DNA of 64,000 nt from Thiothrix unzii (GTDB taxonomy: Bacteria; Pseudomonadota; Gammaproteobacteria; Thiotrichales; Thiotrichaceae). Shown here one piece after another: positions 47,401-55,750 of this stretch. The translations under genes were made by a program, and so were the position numbers. The stretch covers positions 1,860,001-1,924,000 of the forward strand of contig NZ_CP072793.1 in assembly GCF_017901175.1 (NCBI RefSeq), in the 5' to 3' direction. The notes beneath the pieces were generated by a model. It saw nothing but the letters and a program-made list of their open reading frames with translations, was not told the origin of the DNA and ran no database searches. Each line of letters opens with the position of its first letter. The first letter of the stretch is position 1.

Positions 47401-48075
47401 CTATAAAGCTGCGTTAGCCGCTTCGACGCGGATACCGTGTTCCACTGCCATTACCGCGGCGGTAATGCGCGAGCTAACGTTCAATTTACGCAAAATGGCT
47501 TTCACGTGTAATTTGACCGTACCATCGGAAATACCCAAATTACGCGCAATCACTTTATTGCTTTGACCTTCCGCCAACAGGGTAAGGATTTCGTATTCGC
47601 GCGGGGTTAATTCCGAAAACGGATTAGCAATTTTATCTTCCTGCGCACGCCCGTCACCGCCCTGCACTACCCGTGCCAATACCGGCGCGAGTTCCGGGGC
47701 AACTACGGTTTTACCGGAAACGATTTCGCGTAATGCCACCACCAGTTCATCCGGCTCAATATCCTTGAGCAAGTAACCGCGTGCACCACTACGCAACGCT
47801 TCCACCAAATCGCTTTCATTGCTGCTAGTGGTTAACATTGCCACCCGCAGATTGGGGTGATTTTTACGTAACTGACGTAACACGCTCAGGCCGTCCATTA
47901 ACGGCATCCGCATATCTAATAAAACAATATCAGGGTCGTGCTTCACCGCTGCCGCCAAACCCTCTTCACCACTACCAACAGCAGCAACAACGCGAATCCC
48001 GCGCCGGGTCAATAGATCTTCCAAACCTGCGCGAAACAGGGTGTGGTCATCAATCAGCAATACTTTTTCATTCAT
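47401..48075 (-). CDS. NarL/FixJ-family response regulator
   Basis: The protein has 224 residues: a receiver domain with phospho-acceptor Asp54 (IVLLDMRMPLMDG) and a C-terminal LuxR-type helix-turn-helix (LTPREYEILTLLAEGQSNKV). It overlaps the sensor kinase gene by 8 bp and is its probable partner. It is close to NarL in type, but the target genes cannot be inferred. Confidence 0.93.
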   Translation of the reverse strand: MNEKVLLIDDHTLFRAGLEDLLTRRGIRVVAAVGSGEEGLAAAVKHDPDIVLLDMRMPLMDGLSVLRQLRKNHPNLRVAMLTTSSNESDLVEALRSGARGYLLKDIEPDELVVALREIVSGKTVVAPELAPVLARVVQGGDGRAQEDKIANPFSELTPREYEILTLLAEGQSNKVIARNLGISDGTVKLHVKAILRKLNVSSRITAAVMAVEHGIRVEAANAAL

Positions 48076-49789
48076 GTGTGGTCACTTGTGGTGCGTCCGG
48101 TCGGGATACTGGGTGTGCCCCCACCAAATCGGACAATTTTTTAACAAGGGGTGCGTCGAAATTCAGTTGTATCAGTGTACCCTCACCCGGCTCACTTTCA
48201 AAATGTATCTCACCGCCAATACGTTCCGCACGCTCTTGCATAATGCGTAAACCGATGTGTTCGCCGGTTGTTGGGTTCGGTTCCGGCAACGGATCAGGTA
48301 AACCCACCCCGTCATCTTCCACCAAAATGCTGCACCGCCCTTCTTCCGAAGAGTACATTAAAATCCGTACCGTGCTGGCTTGGCTGTGTTTACGGGCGTT
48401 GGTTAACGACTCCTGCACAATCCGAATCACTTCCAATTCCGACTCACGCGATAAATCTTTCAAATGCCAATTGTGGTAAAAGAACACTTCCATGCCAGTG
48501 TCTTGGCGGAAACGTTCAGTCAAACGCTCAACCGCCCGCAACACCCCTTTACCATCAATCGGGGCGCGGAAATGCGTAATCAAACTGCGTAATTCGCCGT
48601 AAGCCTCGTCAATAGTGTTTTCCAGCCCTTCCAATTCCTGCCAGATTACCGACTCATCGCCACGGTTTAAGGAATCATCAAACAAGCGCACTTTGAAACG
48701 TAAACTCGCCAAGGTTTGCGCCAAGGAATCGTGCAATTCGTGCGCCATGCGGGTGCGTTCTTCCATGATCGACAAGGTGCGGGTATCTTCGTCGCTGCTG
48801 GCTTTTTCAATCGCCATGCCCAAATGTTGCCCGATGCTAATCAGCAACTCATCGTCTTCACTGCGCTCGTAACGTCCCACCGGAATAAACAGGTTATACA
48901 CCCCCAAAATCCGCTCGCGATACTGCAATGGAATCGCCAACAGCTCCACCGCCGTCTTACCTTGGCATAATTCCTGACCTAACAAACGATTGCATTGCGA
49001 AATATCACTACGCACTTTAATTTCGCTATCCGTCGCCGCACGCCCGCACAAACAACTCGGCGACGGCAAATAATCTTCCAGCGCGACGGCTTCATCGGTC
49101 AAACCGATACTCGCCACCAGCCGCATCTTGCCGTCTTTATCCAGCAAACGCACCGTTGCCGCTTCCGCATTGACCACTTCTTTCAAGGTCAGTAAAAAAC
49201 GGTTGAGTAAATCTTCCAAACTATCGGCGCGGTTAATGCAGCTCGCCACTTCATATAACACCCCTAAGTGGCGTTTTTTCTCGGCAATGTATTTTTCCTG
49301 ACGGCTTAAACGCTGCTGTTGCACCCGCGAAAGTGCTTGATAATCATCGGTTATCGCATTGATTTGCTCACGAATTTTACGTGACGGACAGCTTTTACCG
49401 AAAATCGGCATCCGCGCACTCAAATCCCCTTTGCGCAAACGCATTGCCCAGCGCGACAACTCCATGCCAAATCGCGAAAACTCACGCCATAACCAATACA
49501 GCAACGCCAATACGCCGCCGCCGGATACCAGCCACAATGCCGTCATTAGCGGGGCTAACCATTCATAACGCACCCCGGAGCTAATTACCCAGAAATACAT
49601 CGCGCCAATGATCGTGAGTAACACCAACAGAAAGAGCAAGCTTATTTGCGCCTGCCAAGGTAAATCAATCACCGGACGACCTTCTTGCGTCGCCCAATAC
49701 GCCTGACGCGCATCCTCAGGTGGCGGGGTCGGTGTTGGCTGAGGCGGGCTGGACTTAGGCGGCGTAAACTGAATAACTTGCTCTTCCAC
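48068..49789 (-). CDS. NarX-like sensor histidine kinase with cysteine-rich GAF domain
   Basis: I start it at GTG 49789 (product MEEQVIQFTPPKSS), 4 bp after the HesB-like stop. A longer frame from 49870 would overlap that gene. It has about 573 residues: a Pro-rich cytoplasmic lead, two membrane helices separated by only about ten residues (no periplasmic sensing domain), a HAMP-like linker, a GAF domain (about 185-330), and a HisKA_3 dimerisation helix (MAHELHDSLAQTLASLRF) with an ATPase domain (EDDGVGLPD). The GAF holds four Cys at about 244-275 (SPSCLCGRA, SQCNR, ELCQGK), possible Fe-S or redox ligands. Confidence 0.9.
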   Translation of the reverse strand: MEEQVIQFTPPKSSPPQPTPTPPPEDARQAYWATQEGRPVIDLPWQAQISLLFLLVLLTIIGAMYFWVISSGVRYEWLAPLMTALWLVSGGGVLALLYWLWREFSRFGMELSRWAMRLRKGDLSARMPIFGKSCPSRKIREQINAITDDYQALSRVQQQRLSRQEKYIAEKKRHLGVLYEVASCINRADSLEDLLNRFLLTLKEVVNAEAATVRLLDKDGKMRLVASIGLTDEAVALEDYLPSPSCLCGRAATDSEIKVRSDISQCNRLLGQELCQGKTAVELLAIPLQYRERILGVYNLFIPVGRYERSEDDELLISIGQHLGMAIEKASSDEDTRTLSIMEERTRMAHELHDSLAQTLASLRFKVRLFDDSLNRGDESVIWQELEGLENTIDEAYGELRSLITHFRAPIDGKGVLRAVERLTERFRQDTGMEVFFYHNWHLKDLSRESELEVIRIVQESLTNARKHSQASTVRILMYSSEEGRCSILVEDDGVGLPDPLPEPNPTTGEHIGLRIMQERAERIGGEIHFESEPGEGTLIQLNFDAPLVKKLSDLVGAHPVSRPDAPQVTTHE

Positions 49790-49793
49790 TGAA

Positions 49794-50105
49794 TTACACC
49801 TGCGGAGCGCGGTAGTTAGGGTCGTTCGGATTGATGAAAATAAATTCCATCTTGCCTTCCAACTCCACAAAATCCAGACTCATACCTTGTGCCAACGGCT
49901 GTGATGCCGCATCCACCACCAGCGTTACACCTTCGGTTTCCACAGTGCTGTCGCCGTCTTTTTGCTGATCGTCAAACCCCATTAAATAATGCAAACCACC
50001 GTCTGGCTTTTGCTGAATGGCAATGCGTAATGGCAAACCAATGGCATTGCCTTGTACAGAAGCGGTGCGTATTTGAGTGGCAGCTTGTGGTGTCACGGTA
50101 ATCAT
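49794..50105 (-). CDS. HesB/IscA-like protein lacking all cysteines
   Basis: The protein has 103 residues with the A-type carrier fold: it opens MITVTPQAATQIRTA, and has VVDAASQPLAQGMSLDF and FIFINPNDPN near the end. Real IscA/ErpA proteins have three Cys that bind Fe-S or iron, the last two in a CGC(G) motif right after the NPN segment. Here there is no Cys in the protein at all. It can hardly be an ordinary cluster carrier. It lies between cobB and the kinase gene with 4-bp gaps. Confidence 0.82.
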   Translation of the reverse strand: MITVTPQAATQIRTASVQGNAIGLPLRIAIQQKPDGGLHYLMGFDDQQKDGDSTVETEGVTLVVDAASQPLAQGMSLDFVELEGKMEFIFINPNDPNYRAPQV

Positions 50106-50109
50106 TGAA

Positions 50110-51519
50110 TCAATTTCCTTGTTGCTTAAGTCGAATAAAAGCGACGAACCGCCGCGCCCAGTGGCATTGGGCAGTATCGCGCATGTGCGTGTAAGAGGCT
50201 AATAAATTACGGTAAATCCAACCGTCATATTGCCCGTCTATCCCCGTACCTCGGCGCATACGGTAGGCGAATCGCCCTTGCGCGGTCAAATTCTCAAGGC
50301 ACGAGTAGTGGAACTCGTGCGCATTAATCACCGCTTGCTCATCCCCACCCGGCCAAGGCATATCAGCGGTTTCCTGTAATTTCACATAACCCCGCCCTTG
50401 CGGTTTCGCGTGCATTACCGCATCGCCGGGAATAATGCCCACCATCGGCACTTGTTCACCATTCCACACCAGCGAGCGCGATAAATACATTAAGCCGCCG
50501 CATTCCGCATAAGTCGGCAACCCATTTTCAATCGCGTTACGGATCGACTCACGCATCGACACATTCGCCGCCAGCGCGTGCATCTGTGTTTCCGGGAAAC
50601 CACCGCCGACAAACAAACCGTCCAGCACGGGCAAGGCCGTATCTTTCAGGGTATTCACCGGCACAAGTTCCGCGCCTGCGGTTTGCAGGGCTTCGAGATC
50701 ACCGGGGTAATAGAAAGCGAAGGCAGGGTCTTGGCAGATGCCGATGCGTAAGGGAGTTCCCCCCATCCCCACCCCGTCCCAGACGCTCGAACGCGTCGCT
50801 TCGCCCCCCGCAAGGGGGGAAGGGAGCAAGAGGGATTCCGCGCCGCGTGCAATCGCCAGCAACGCGCTTAAGTCGACTTGTTCCGCGACCAGATCGCGGA
50901 TGCGGGCGATTTGTGTCGCTGCCGCGCTGCTTTCGTTGCTAGGCATTAAACCTAAATGGCGTTCTTCGATTTCCATTTCGGGGTTATTTTGCACCGCACC
51001 CAACACTTTAATGTCGGTGTAGTGCTCGACCGCTTCGCGTAATTTGCTGGCGTGGCGTGCGCCGCCGACACGGTTAAAGATGATTCCGGCAATCTGTACG
51101 TCAGGGTCAAAAGCCTGATAACCCAGCAGTAACGGCGCAACACCACGGGTCATGCCGCGCGAATCCACCACTAAAATCACCGGGGAACGGGTCAGTTTTG
51201 CCACTGCCGCATTGCTGTCTGAGCCATCCAAAGCCATGCCGTCGTACAAACCTTTATTCGCCTCAATCAAGGCAATGTCTGCGGAGGCCGCGTAATGCTG
51301 CACCGTCTGGATGATTTCATCCGGGGTCATGGTATTAAAATCAAGGTTGTGGCAGGCACGCGCACTCGCCGCCCCCAGCCACAGCGGGTCAATGTAATCC
51401 GGGCCTTTTTTAAACGGCTGGACGCGCAAGCCTTGAGCGTGCAAGGCCGCGCATAAACCAATCGACAGCGTGGTTTTACCGGAGGATTTGTGAGTTGCGG
51501 AAATAAAGATTCGAGCCAT
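50110..51519 (-). CDS. cobB: Cobyrinate a,c-diamide synthase CobB/CbiA
   Basis: The protein has 469 residues. The N-terminal ATP-binding domain of the dethiobiotin-synthase type (FISATHKSSGKTTLSIGLCA) and the C-terminal glutamine amidotransferase domain with nucleophile Cys in YAECGGLMYLS are both intact. It amidates the a and c side chains of cobyrinate in B12 synthesis. Residues about 229-256 (LLPSPLAGGEATRSS, then VWDGVGMGG) come from a small palindromic repeat inserted in frame in the linker between the two domains. No other cobalamin genes are near. Confidence 0.94.
   Translation of the reverse strand: MARIFISATHKSSGKTTLSIGLCAALHAQGLRVQPFKKGPDYIDPLWLGAASARACHNLDFNTMTPDEIIQTVQHYAASADIALIEANKGLYDGMALDGSDSNAAVAKLTRSPVILVVDSRGMTRGVAPLLLGYQAFDPDVQIAGIIFNRVGGARHASKLREAVEHYTDIKVLGAVQNNPEMEIEERHLGLMPSNESSAAATQIARIRDLVAEQVDLSALLAIARGAESLLLPSPLAGGEATRSSVWDGVGMGGTPLRIGICQDPAFAFYYPGDLEALQTAGAELVPVNTLKDTALPVLDGLFVGGGFPETQMHALAANVSMRESIRNAIENGLPTYAECGGLMYLSRSLVWNGEQVPMVGIIPGDAVMHAKPQGRGYVKLQETADMPWPGGDEQAVINAHEFHYSCLENLTAQGRFAYRMRRGTGIDGQYDGWIYRNLLASYTHMRDTAQCHWARRFVAFIRLKQQGN
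50753..50836. repeat. Palindromic repeat inserted in frame in cobB
   Basis: CCCCCC (50804-50809) and GGGGGG (50814-50819) form a stem around GCAA, in an 80-bp C-rich block. Read in the cobB frame it gives the SPLAGGE and VWDGVGMGG peptides typical of a widespread proteobacterial small palindromic repeat. Confidence 0.65.
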
Positions 51520-51611
51520 GCCGCATTCTAACGCAGATGCAGCGCAGTTTCATTTACCCGTAAGGGGGAAGCCTATAAAATGCGCCCGATACAATACAGG
51601 CAGGGCAAACA

Positions 51612-52307
51612 ATGCAAAAACCAACTACCCGCCAAGGGCAAATCGAACTCATCATCCAACAACTATCGCACACGCAATTACGCGAATTTGTGCGTGAAAA
51701 AGCCCTTCAAGACAGCGATTTTCGCGACACCTTGCTGATTTGCTTTGCGGATTTACTCAGCAGCAAAGAACCTGTGGAGGCGAAATATCAGCAAATGCTC
51801 GCCGACATGATTAAACGCCACGCTAATGCTGATGGTTTTATTCACATCGCTAGTGCGCAAAAACTGGTGGATTCCATCCGGCAATTACTCGACGCAGCAC
51901 GCAAAGCCACCACGCCCACCCGTGAAACTACCGACTTGTGCCTCGCAGTGATTACCGCATTACCTGCCCTCGCGGATAAAATGGATGACACCGAAAATCA
52001 CCTGTACGTGCTGATGCGCACCACCTGCACAACCTTGTGGGAATGCTACAGCGTGCTGCCAGAGATGCGCCAAAACGAACTGTTTGAACGCATTTTGCAC
52101 GAATACGCCCAACCCATTTACCTCGATCTTGACCTTGATTCCGCGCTGTTGTCGCTGCTAAAAGACTGGGCAAAAACCAACAAAACCCGCCAAACCGCTT
52201 GCCTGCGTCAGCTCGAACAACTCCTCAAAACCACCCATAACGACCACTGGCGCAAAAACTATTTACTCGAACAAACCAACGCATTGCTGGCGTTTTGGAA
52301 GAATTAA
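51612..52307 (+). CDS. Hypothetical all-helical protein
   Basis: The protein has 231 residues and is almost entirely helical by composition, with no signal peptide or membrane segment. It starts TRQGQIELIIQQLSHTQLRE and has Leu/Gln-rich heptad-like stretches throughout. I do not recognise a family. It is divergent from cobB (92-bp gap) and its last codons overlap the convergent lipoprotein gene by 4 bp. Confidence 0.65.
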   Translation: MQKPTTRQGQIELIIQQLSHTQLREFVREKALQDSDFRDTLLICFADLLSSKEPVEAKYQQMLADMIKRHANADGFIHIASAQKLVDSIRQLLDAARKATTPTRETTDLCLAVITALPALADKMDDTENHLYVLMRTTCTTLWECYSVLPEMRQNELFERILHEYAQPIYLDLDLDSALLSLLKDWAKTNKTRQTACLRQLEQLLKTTHNDHWRKNYLLEQTNALLAFWKN

Positions 52308-53062
52308 AGCGACAAACGCCCCAACTCAGCGGCTGGCACTTGCACCAATAAAGGGTTGGCGTTCGGTTGTAACCAGCGCAATACCTCTAGCAAGTGCGCC
52401 CGATCCATCCCGGTGCAGCCGGAAGTCGGGGTTTGCGGATCTAGCCACACATGCAGGAAAATCGCACTGCCGCGCCCCGGCGTGACCGGCTGGGTGTTGT
52501 GTTCCACCACCATGCCGTATTCGTATTGATGATCATCGCGCCGCATCCGCTCAAACGATGCCCAATGCTGCTTGGGGGTGTTGGGCTGATCCGCGCTGAC
52601 ACTGCGCCACTGGTTGTAATCGGCGGAATCCACCGCATCCACAAAATAATCGCGCTCAGTCGCAGGGCGGTAAGGCATTTGCAAACCTTGCGGGGCAGCG
52701 TCATAACCAAACGCAGTCCCTAAACGGAACACACCCGCTGGGGCTTTGCCATCACCCTCCTGCTTTTGCACACCGGCTGACGGATTCGTGTGCAAACCCG
52801 CACCCCAACCTAAACCGTTACGCCCTACCCTCACCGGGATTGCGTCACCCACCGGATGCCACGCCTCAGCGCGTTTTTCCATACGCTGCAACGTCGCTTC
52901 AGTCGCCTCCCAATCCGGGGTTGTCACCAACAACACTTGCGTAGTGGTCGTTGGCAGATTGATTTCAGCCAATTGCTGTTCCGGGCGTGGCGAACACGCC
53001 GACAATAAACCAACCAACATCATCAAAGGCAATAACTGCCGCAGGTAGAAACGTTTCATCAA
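52304..53062 (-). CDS. L,D-transpeptidase (YkuD-fold) family lipoprotein
   Basis: The protein has 252 residues. The N-terminal signal ends in LLSAC, giving a lipoprotein with Cys23. The C-terminal part has the YkuD catalytic pattern: a His in FLHVWLDP, then TSGCTGMDRAHL with the nucleophile Cys. Such enzymes crosslink peptidoglycan or attach proteins to it. This subgroup with an unusual HVW-SGCTGM spacing is poorly studied. The 132 bp between its start and the IS element hold nothing recognisable. Confidence 0.8.
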   Translation of the reverse strand: MMKRFYLRQLLPLMMLVGLLSACSPRPEQQLAEINLPTTTTQVLLVTTPDWEATEATLQRMEKRAEAWHPVGDAIPVRVGRNGLGWGAGLHTNPSAGVQKQEGDGKAPAGVFRLGTAFGYDAAPQGLQMPYRPATERDYFVDAVDSADYNQWRSVSADQPNTPKQHWASFERMRRDDHQYEYGMVVEHNTQPVTPGRGSAIFLHVWLDPQTPTSGCTGMDRAHLLEVLRWLQPNANPLLVQVPAAELGRLSL

Positions 53063-53194
53063 TTATCCACACCGTCATTTCAATGCAGAAGTTATACCAA
53101 AAACTGCACCAGCAAGCATTGAAATACCGCGTTTGCCCTGCTTACTGACGAATGCACTACCGTACCGAACTTGGCAATTTTGGTGCTTTTTTCT

Positions 53195-54508
53195 GAGTCT
53201 GTCAAATAAACTGTGTAACACGTTTTTCATAGGGCGGAGAGCGGAACCCGCTCTTCACCGAACATAAGTAAAAAAGTCTGCAAAGCGGGTTTCCAGTGGT
53301 GAATGACCGACCACTTTTGCGAGGCTTCGCGTACCGCCAAATACAGGCTTTTGAGGGCTGAACTGTCATTGGGAAAGATGCGCCGGTTGCGGGTAAACTT
53401 GCGCAAACTCATGTTCAGGGATTCAATCGCATTGGTGGTGTAAATCACTTTGCGGATCTCCGGCTGGAACTGGAAAAACGGGATGACATTCGCCCAGTTA
53501 CCGCGCCATAGACGCACGACTGCTTTGTATTTGTTACCCCATTCGGTGTCGAGGGCTTCCAGTTCGTGTTCGGCTTCTTCAGCAGTGCTGGACTGGTAAA
53601 TGCGCTTGAGGGCAGCGACCACACCTTTGGTATCCTTGGCGGTGACGTAGCGCAAGCTGGCGCGAACCATGTGTACCATGCACAACTGGGTCAGCGTTTT
53701 GGGGAAGACCGCGTTGACGGCTTCAGGCAAGCCGTTTAAGCCATCCATGCACGCCACGTAGATGTCTTGTACGCCCCGGTGGCGTAGTTCCGTCAAGACC
53801 GATAACCAGAACTTGGCACCTTCATTTTCTGCCAACCAGATGCCCAACACGTCCTTTTCACCGCGTAAGTTGACCGCCAATACCACATGGGCTGATTTAT
53901 TGATGACCTGCTTATCTTGTTGAACTTTAACGACAATCCCATCGAGCCAGACAATCGGGTAGATATTATCCAGTGCTCGCGTCTGCCACGCTTTAGCTTC
54001 GCCCTGAACGGCTTCGGTTACTTCCGCGATCAGCGTATGCGAGATGTCCACCCCGTACAGGCGTTTGATCGTGTCTTCGATGTCGCGGGTGGTCATGCCT
54101 TTGGCGTACAGCGTCAGGATGTGTTCTTCCATCCCTGCTAACCGTATTTGGCGTTTTTGTATCAACTTCGGCTCAAAGCTGCCATCACGGTCACGCGGTG
54201 TCTCTACCTGCAACTCACCAAATTCGCCTTTGATGGTCTTGTTGCCTTTGCCGTTACGGGTATTGCTGCGCCGTTGCCCGGCTTCGCTACGCTCACCCTT
54301 GTCGTAGTTTAGGTGCACATCCAATTCGGCTTCCAAGCTGCGGTTGATCATCCGCTGCAAGAGCTGGCTGTAAAGGTTTTTGACATCAGCAGGCGTTTTG
54401 CAATCGCTGAGTAAGTCATCCATGAGTTTCGGGTCGAGGCGTTCCATGTTACTGCTCCTTCTTGGGATTCACGTTATATAGCAGTTACACAGTTCAGTTT
54501 ACAGTCTC
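53195..54508 (-). mobile_element. IS256-family insertion sequence, copy 1 (intact)
   Basis: The element is 1314 bp. The ends are imperfect 25-bp inverted repeats (GAGTCTGTCAAATAAACTG at 53195 and the complement of GAGACTGTAAACTGAACTG ending at 54508, 21 of 25 matching). Flanks TTTTTTCT and GAAACGGC differ, so there is no target duplication. This points to later deletion or recombination at one side. Copy 2 at 55751 is in the opposite direction and differs by one missing base. Confidence 0.9.
53227..54447 (-). CDS. IS256-family transposase
   Basis: The protein has 406 residues, typical for IS256/Mutator-type DDE transposases: MERLDPKLMDDLLSDCKT at the start, the first catalytic Asp in PIVWLDGIVVKVQ, the second in YVACMDGLNGLPEAV and the Glu in YTTNAIESLNMSLRK near residue 345. 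It is full length and should be functional. It could supply transposase to the frameshifted second copy. Confidence 0.96.
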   Translation of the reverse strand: MERLDPKLMDDLLSDCKTPADVKNLYSQLLQRMINRSLEAELDVHLNYDKGERSEAGQRRSNTRNGKGNKTIKGEFGELQVETPRDRDGSFEPKLIQKRQIRLAGMEEHILTLYAKGMTTRDIEDTIKRLYGVDISHTLIAEVTEAVQGEAKAWQTRALDNIYPIVWLDGIVVKVQQDKQVINKSAHVVLAVNLRGEKDVLGIWLAENEGAKFWLSVLTELRHRGVQDIYVACMDGLNGLPEAVNAVFPKTLTQLCMVHMVRASLRYVTAKDTKGVVAALKRIYQSSTAEEAEHELEALDTEWGNKYKAVVRLWRGNWANVIPFFQFQPEIRKVIYTTNAIESLNMSLRKFTRNRRIFPNDSSALKSLYLAVREASQKWSVIHHWKPALQTFLLMFGEERVPLSAL

Positions 54509-54582
54509 GAAACGGCATCAGAAAAATCTGACCTAAAGTCGTTTTTAGTTACGACTTTTAGTACTTCCAATTGACGTTAGAA
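54509..54582 (+). other. Partial attC-like site left of cassette A
   Basis: GTTAGAA at 54576-54582 fits an integron R' core (GTTRRRY, last base apart) and marks the start of cassette A. Upstream is an 8-bp perfect hairpin AAAGTCGT (54535-54542)/ACGACTTT (54551-54558), and AACG at 54511-54514 would be the opposite R'' arm. The first bases of R'' are missing because the IS256 end lies at 54508. Confidence 0.55.
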
Positions 54583-54597
54583 AAGAAAGGATAATCT

Positions 54598-55692
54598 TTG
54601 ACTGTTGTTCAAAAACTAGAAAAGCAAACTAGAATTTTTAGAATGCTATCAATACTTGTTCTTGTCATTATTTTTATAATAATGATCGGAGCATACAAAC
54701 TATTCACAACAACATCTCTTGATGTTAGTTCAGTGAAAATAAAAAATCCACAAGAGGAAATTAACAAAGCCAATAAAATAAACGACTCAGATGAAAATAT
54801 TAAATTTATTGAGAACATGAAATTCACAAAAATACAAATGTATGACTTTCAAAACCACCCTTACTATATGGCATATATTAAAGAAATATCCTCATTAAGC
54901 ATTGAAGAATATCTTCAAATTAATAAAGTTTTTGAAAGAATTATCGAAATCTTAAAAAAAGATGATAATGCCGAATATGATTATAAAGATTTATTCAAAC
55001 AAGAAATTGGAAGTGAAATAGATTCATATAGGGCATACTATTTAAATCCCTATGGCACTTACACATATTACAACCAAATATTATTATATACCAAAAAAAT
55101 ACGTGATTACAATAACCACTACCCAAATGACCAATATGATTCAAGTGTATTTGTTTTGTTGAAATCGGTAGATGAAATAAATAAAGAAGTTACTAATTAT
55201 TCATTCATTACAAATATGCAGAATATATTTAATTCTACTTATGCAAACAAAGATTCACTTATAAAATTTAATAATAAAACCATCGCCGATGATGCAGCTA
55301 AATTCAATGAGCTTGTTAATGCAAAAATAAAAAATGAAGAAGTGTTTATAAAGTCAATAGAAAACAAGAAGACAGAATTAAAAAGCGAACTAAATGAAGA
55401 AGAAGACAGAATACAAAAAAATCAATTCTATATTTACAATTCACTTGCCATAAAAGCATTTACCTCTATAATGTTATTTCTTCTTGTTAAAATGTTTATG
55501 GAACTATTTAAATATACATTAAGAATGTCTGTTTTTCACTCGACAAAAGCCAGCTTAATTAGCTTAATGTATGAATTAAAAATCTCAGACCCTGAAAAGC
55601 TAAAAGATATATTCCATTCAGAAGCGATTGATTTTCAATCGCCGGATGCAACTGATTTTATTAAAGCAGTAATTGAAAGCGTTAAAAAGTGA
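54598..55692 (+). CDS. Cassette A protein: unrecognised two-helix membrane protein
   Basis: The product has 364 residues from a TTG start at 54598 with AAAGG upstream. It is very AT-rich and Lys/Ile/Asn-rich, unlike flanking genes. A membrane helix at about 14-35 (LSILVLVIIFIIMIGAYKLF) and another at about 284-304 (FTSIMLFLLVKMFMELFKY) enclose a 245-residue loop with coiled-coil parts. A 55-residue tail follows. No family is recognised. It starts 21 bp after the cassette boundary and stops 7 bp before the attC, the compact layout of integron cassettes. Confidence 0.75.
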   Translation: MTVVQKLEKQTRIFRMLSILVLVIIFIIMIGAYKLFTTTSLDVSSVKIKNPQEEINKANKINDSDENIKFIENMKFTKIQMYDFQNHPYYMAYIKEISSLSIEEYLQINKVFERIIEILKKDDNAEYDYKDLFKQEIGSEIDSYRAYYLNPYGTYTYYNQILLYTKKIRDYNNHYPNDQYDSSVFVLLKSVDEINKEVTNYSFITNMQNIFNSTYANKDSLIKFNNKTIADDAAKFNELVNAKIKNEEVFIKSIENKKTELKSELNEEEDRIQKNQFYIYNSLAIKAFTSIMLFLLVKMFMELFKYTLRMSVFHSTKASLISLMYELKISDPEKLKDIFHSEAIDFQSPDATDFIKAVIESVKK

Positions 55693-55750
55693 ATATATTT
55701 TCTAACGAGAACATCGACGACGGACGCGGTGACAGCCCGTGATTCTTAAT

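Noticed and set aside
48068-49789. Naming the sensor kinase narX
   Set aside because: There is no periplasmic nitrate-binding domain with a P-box; only the kinase part is NarX-like.
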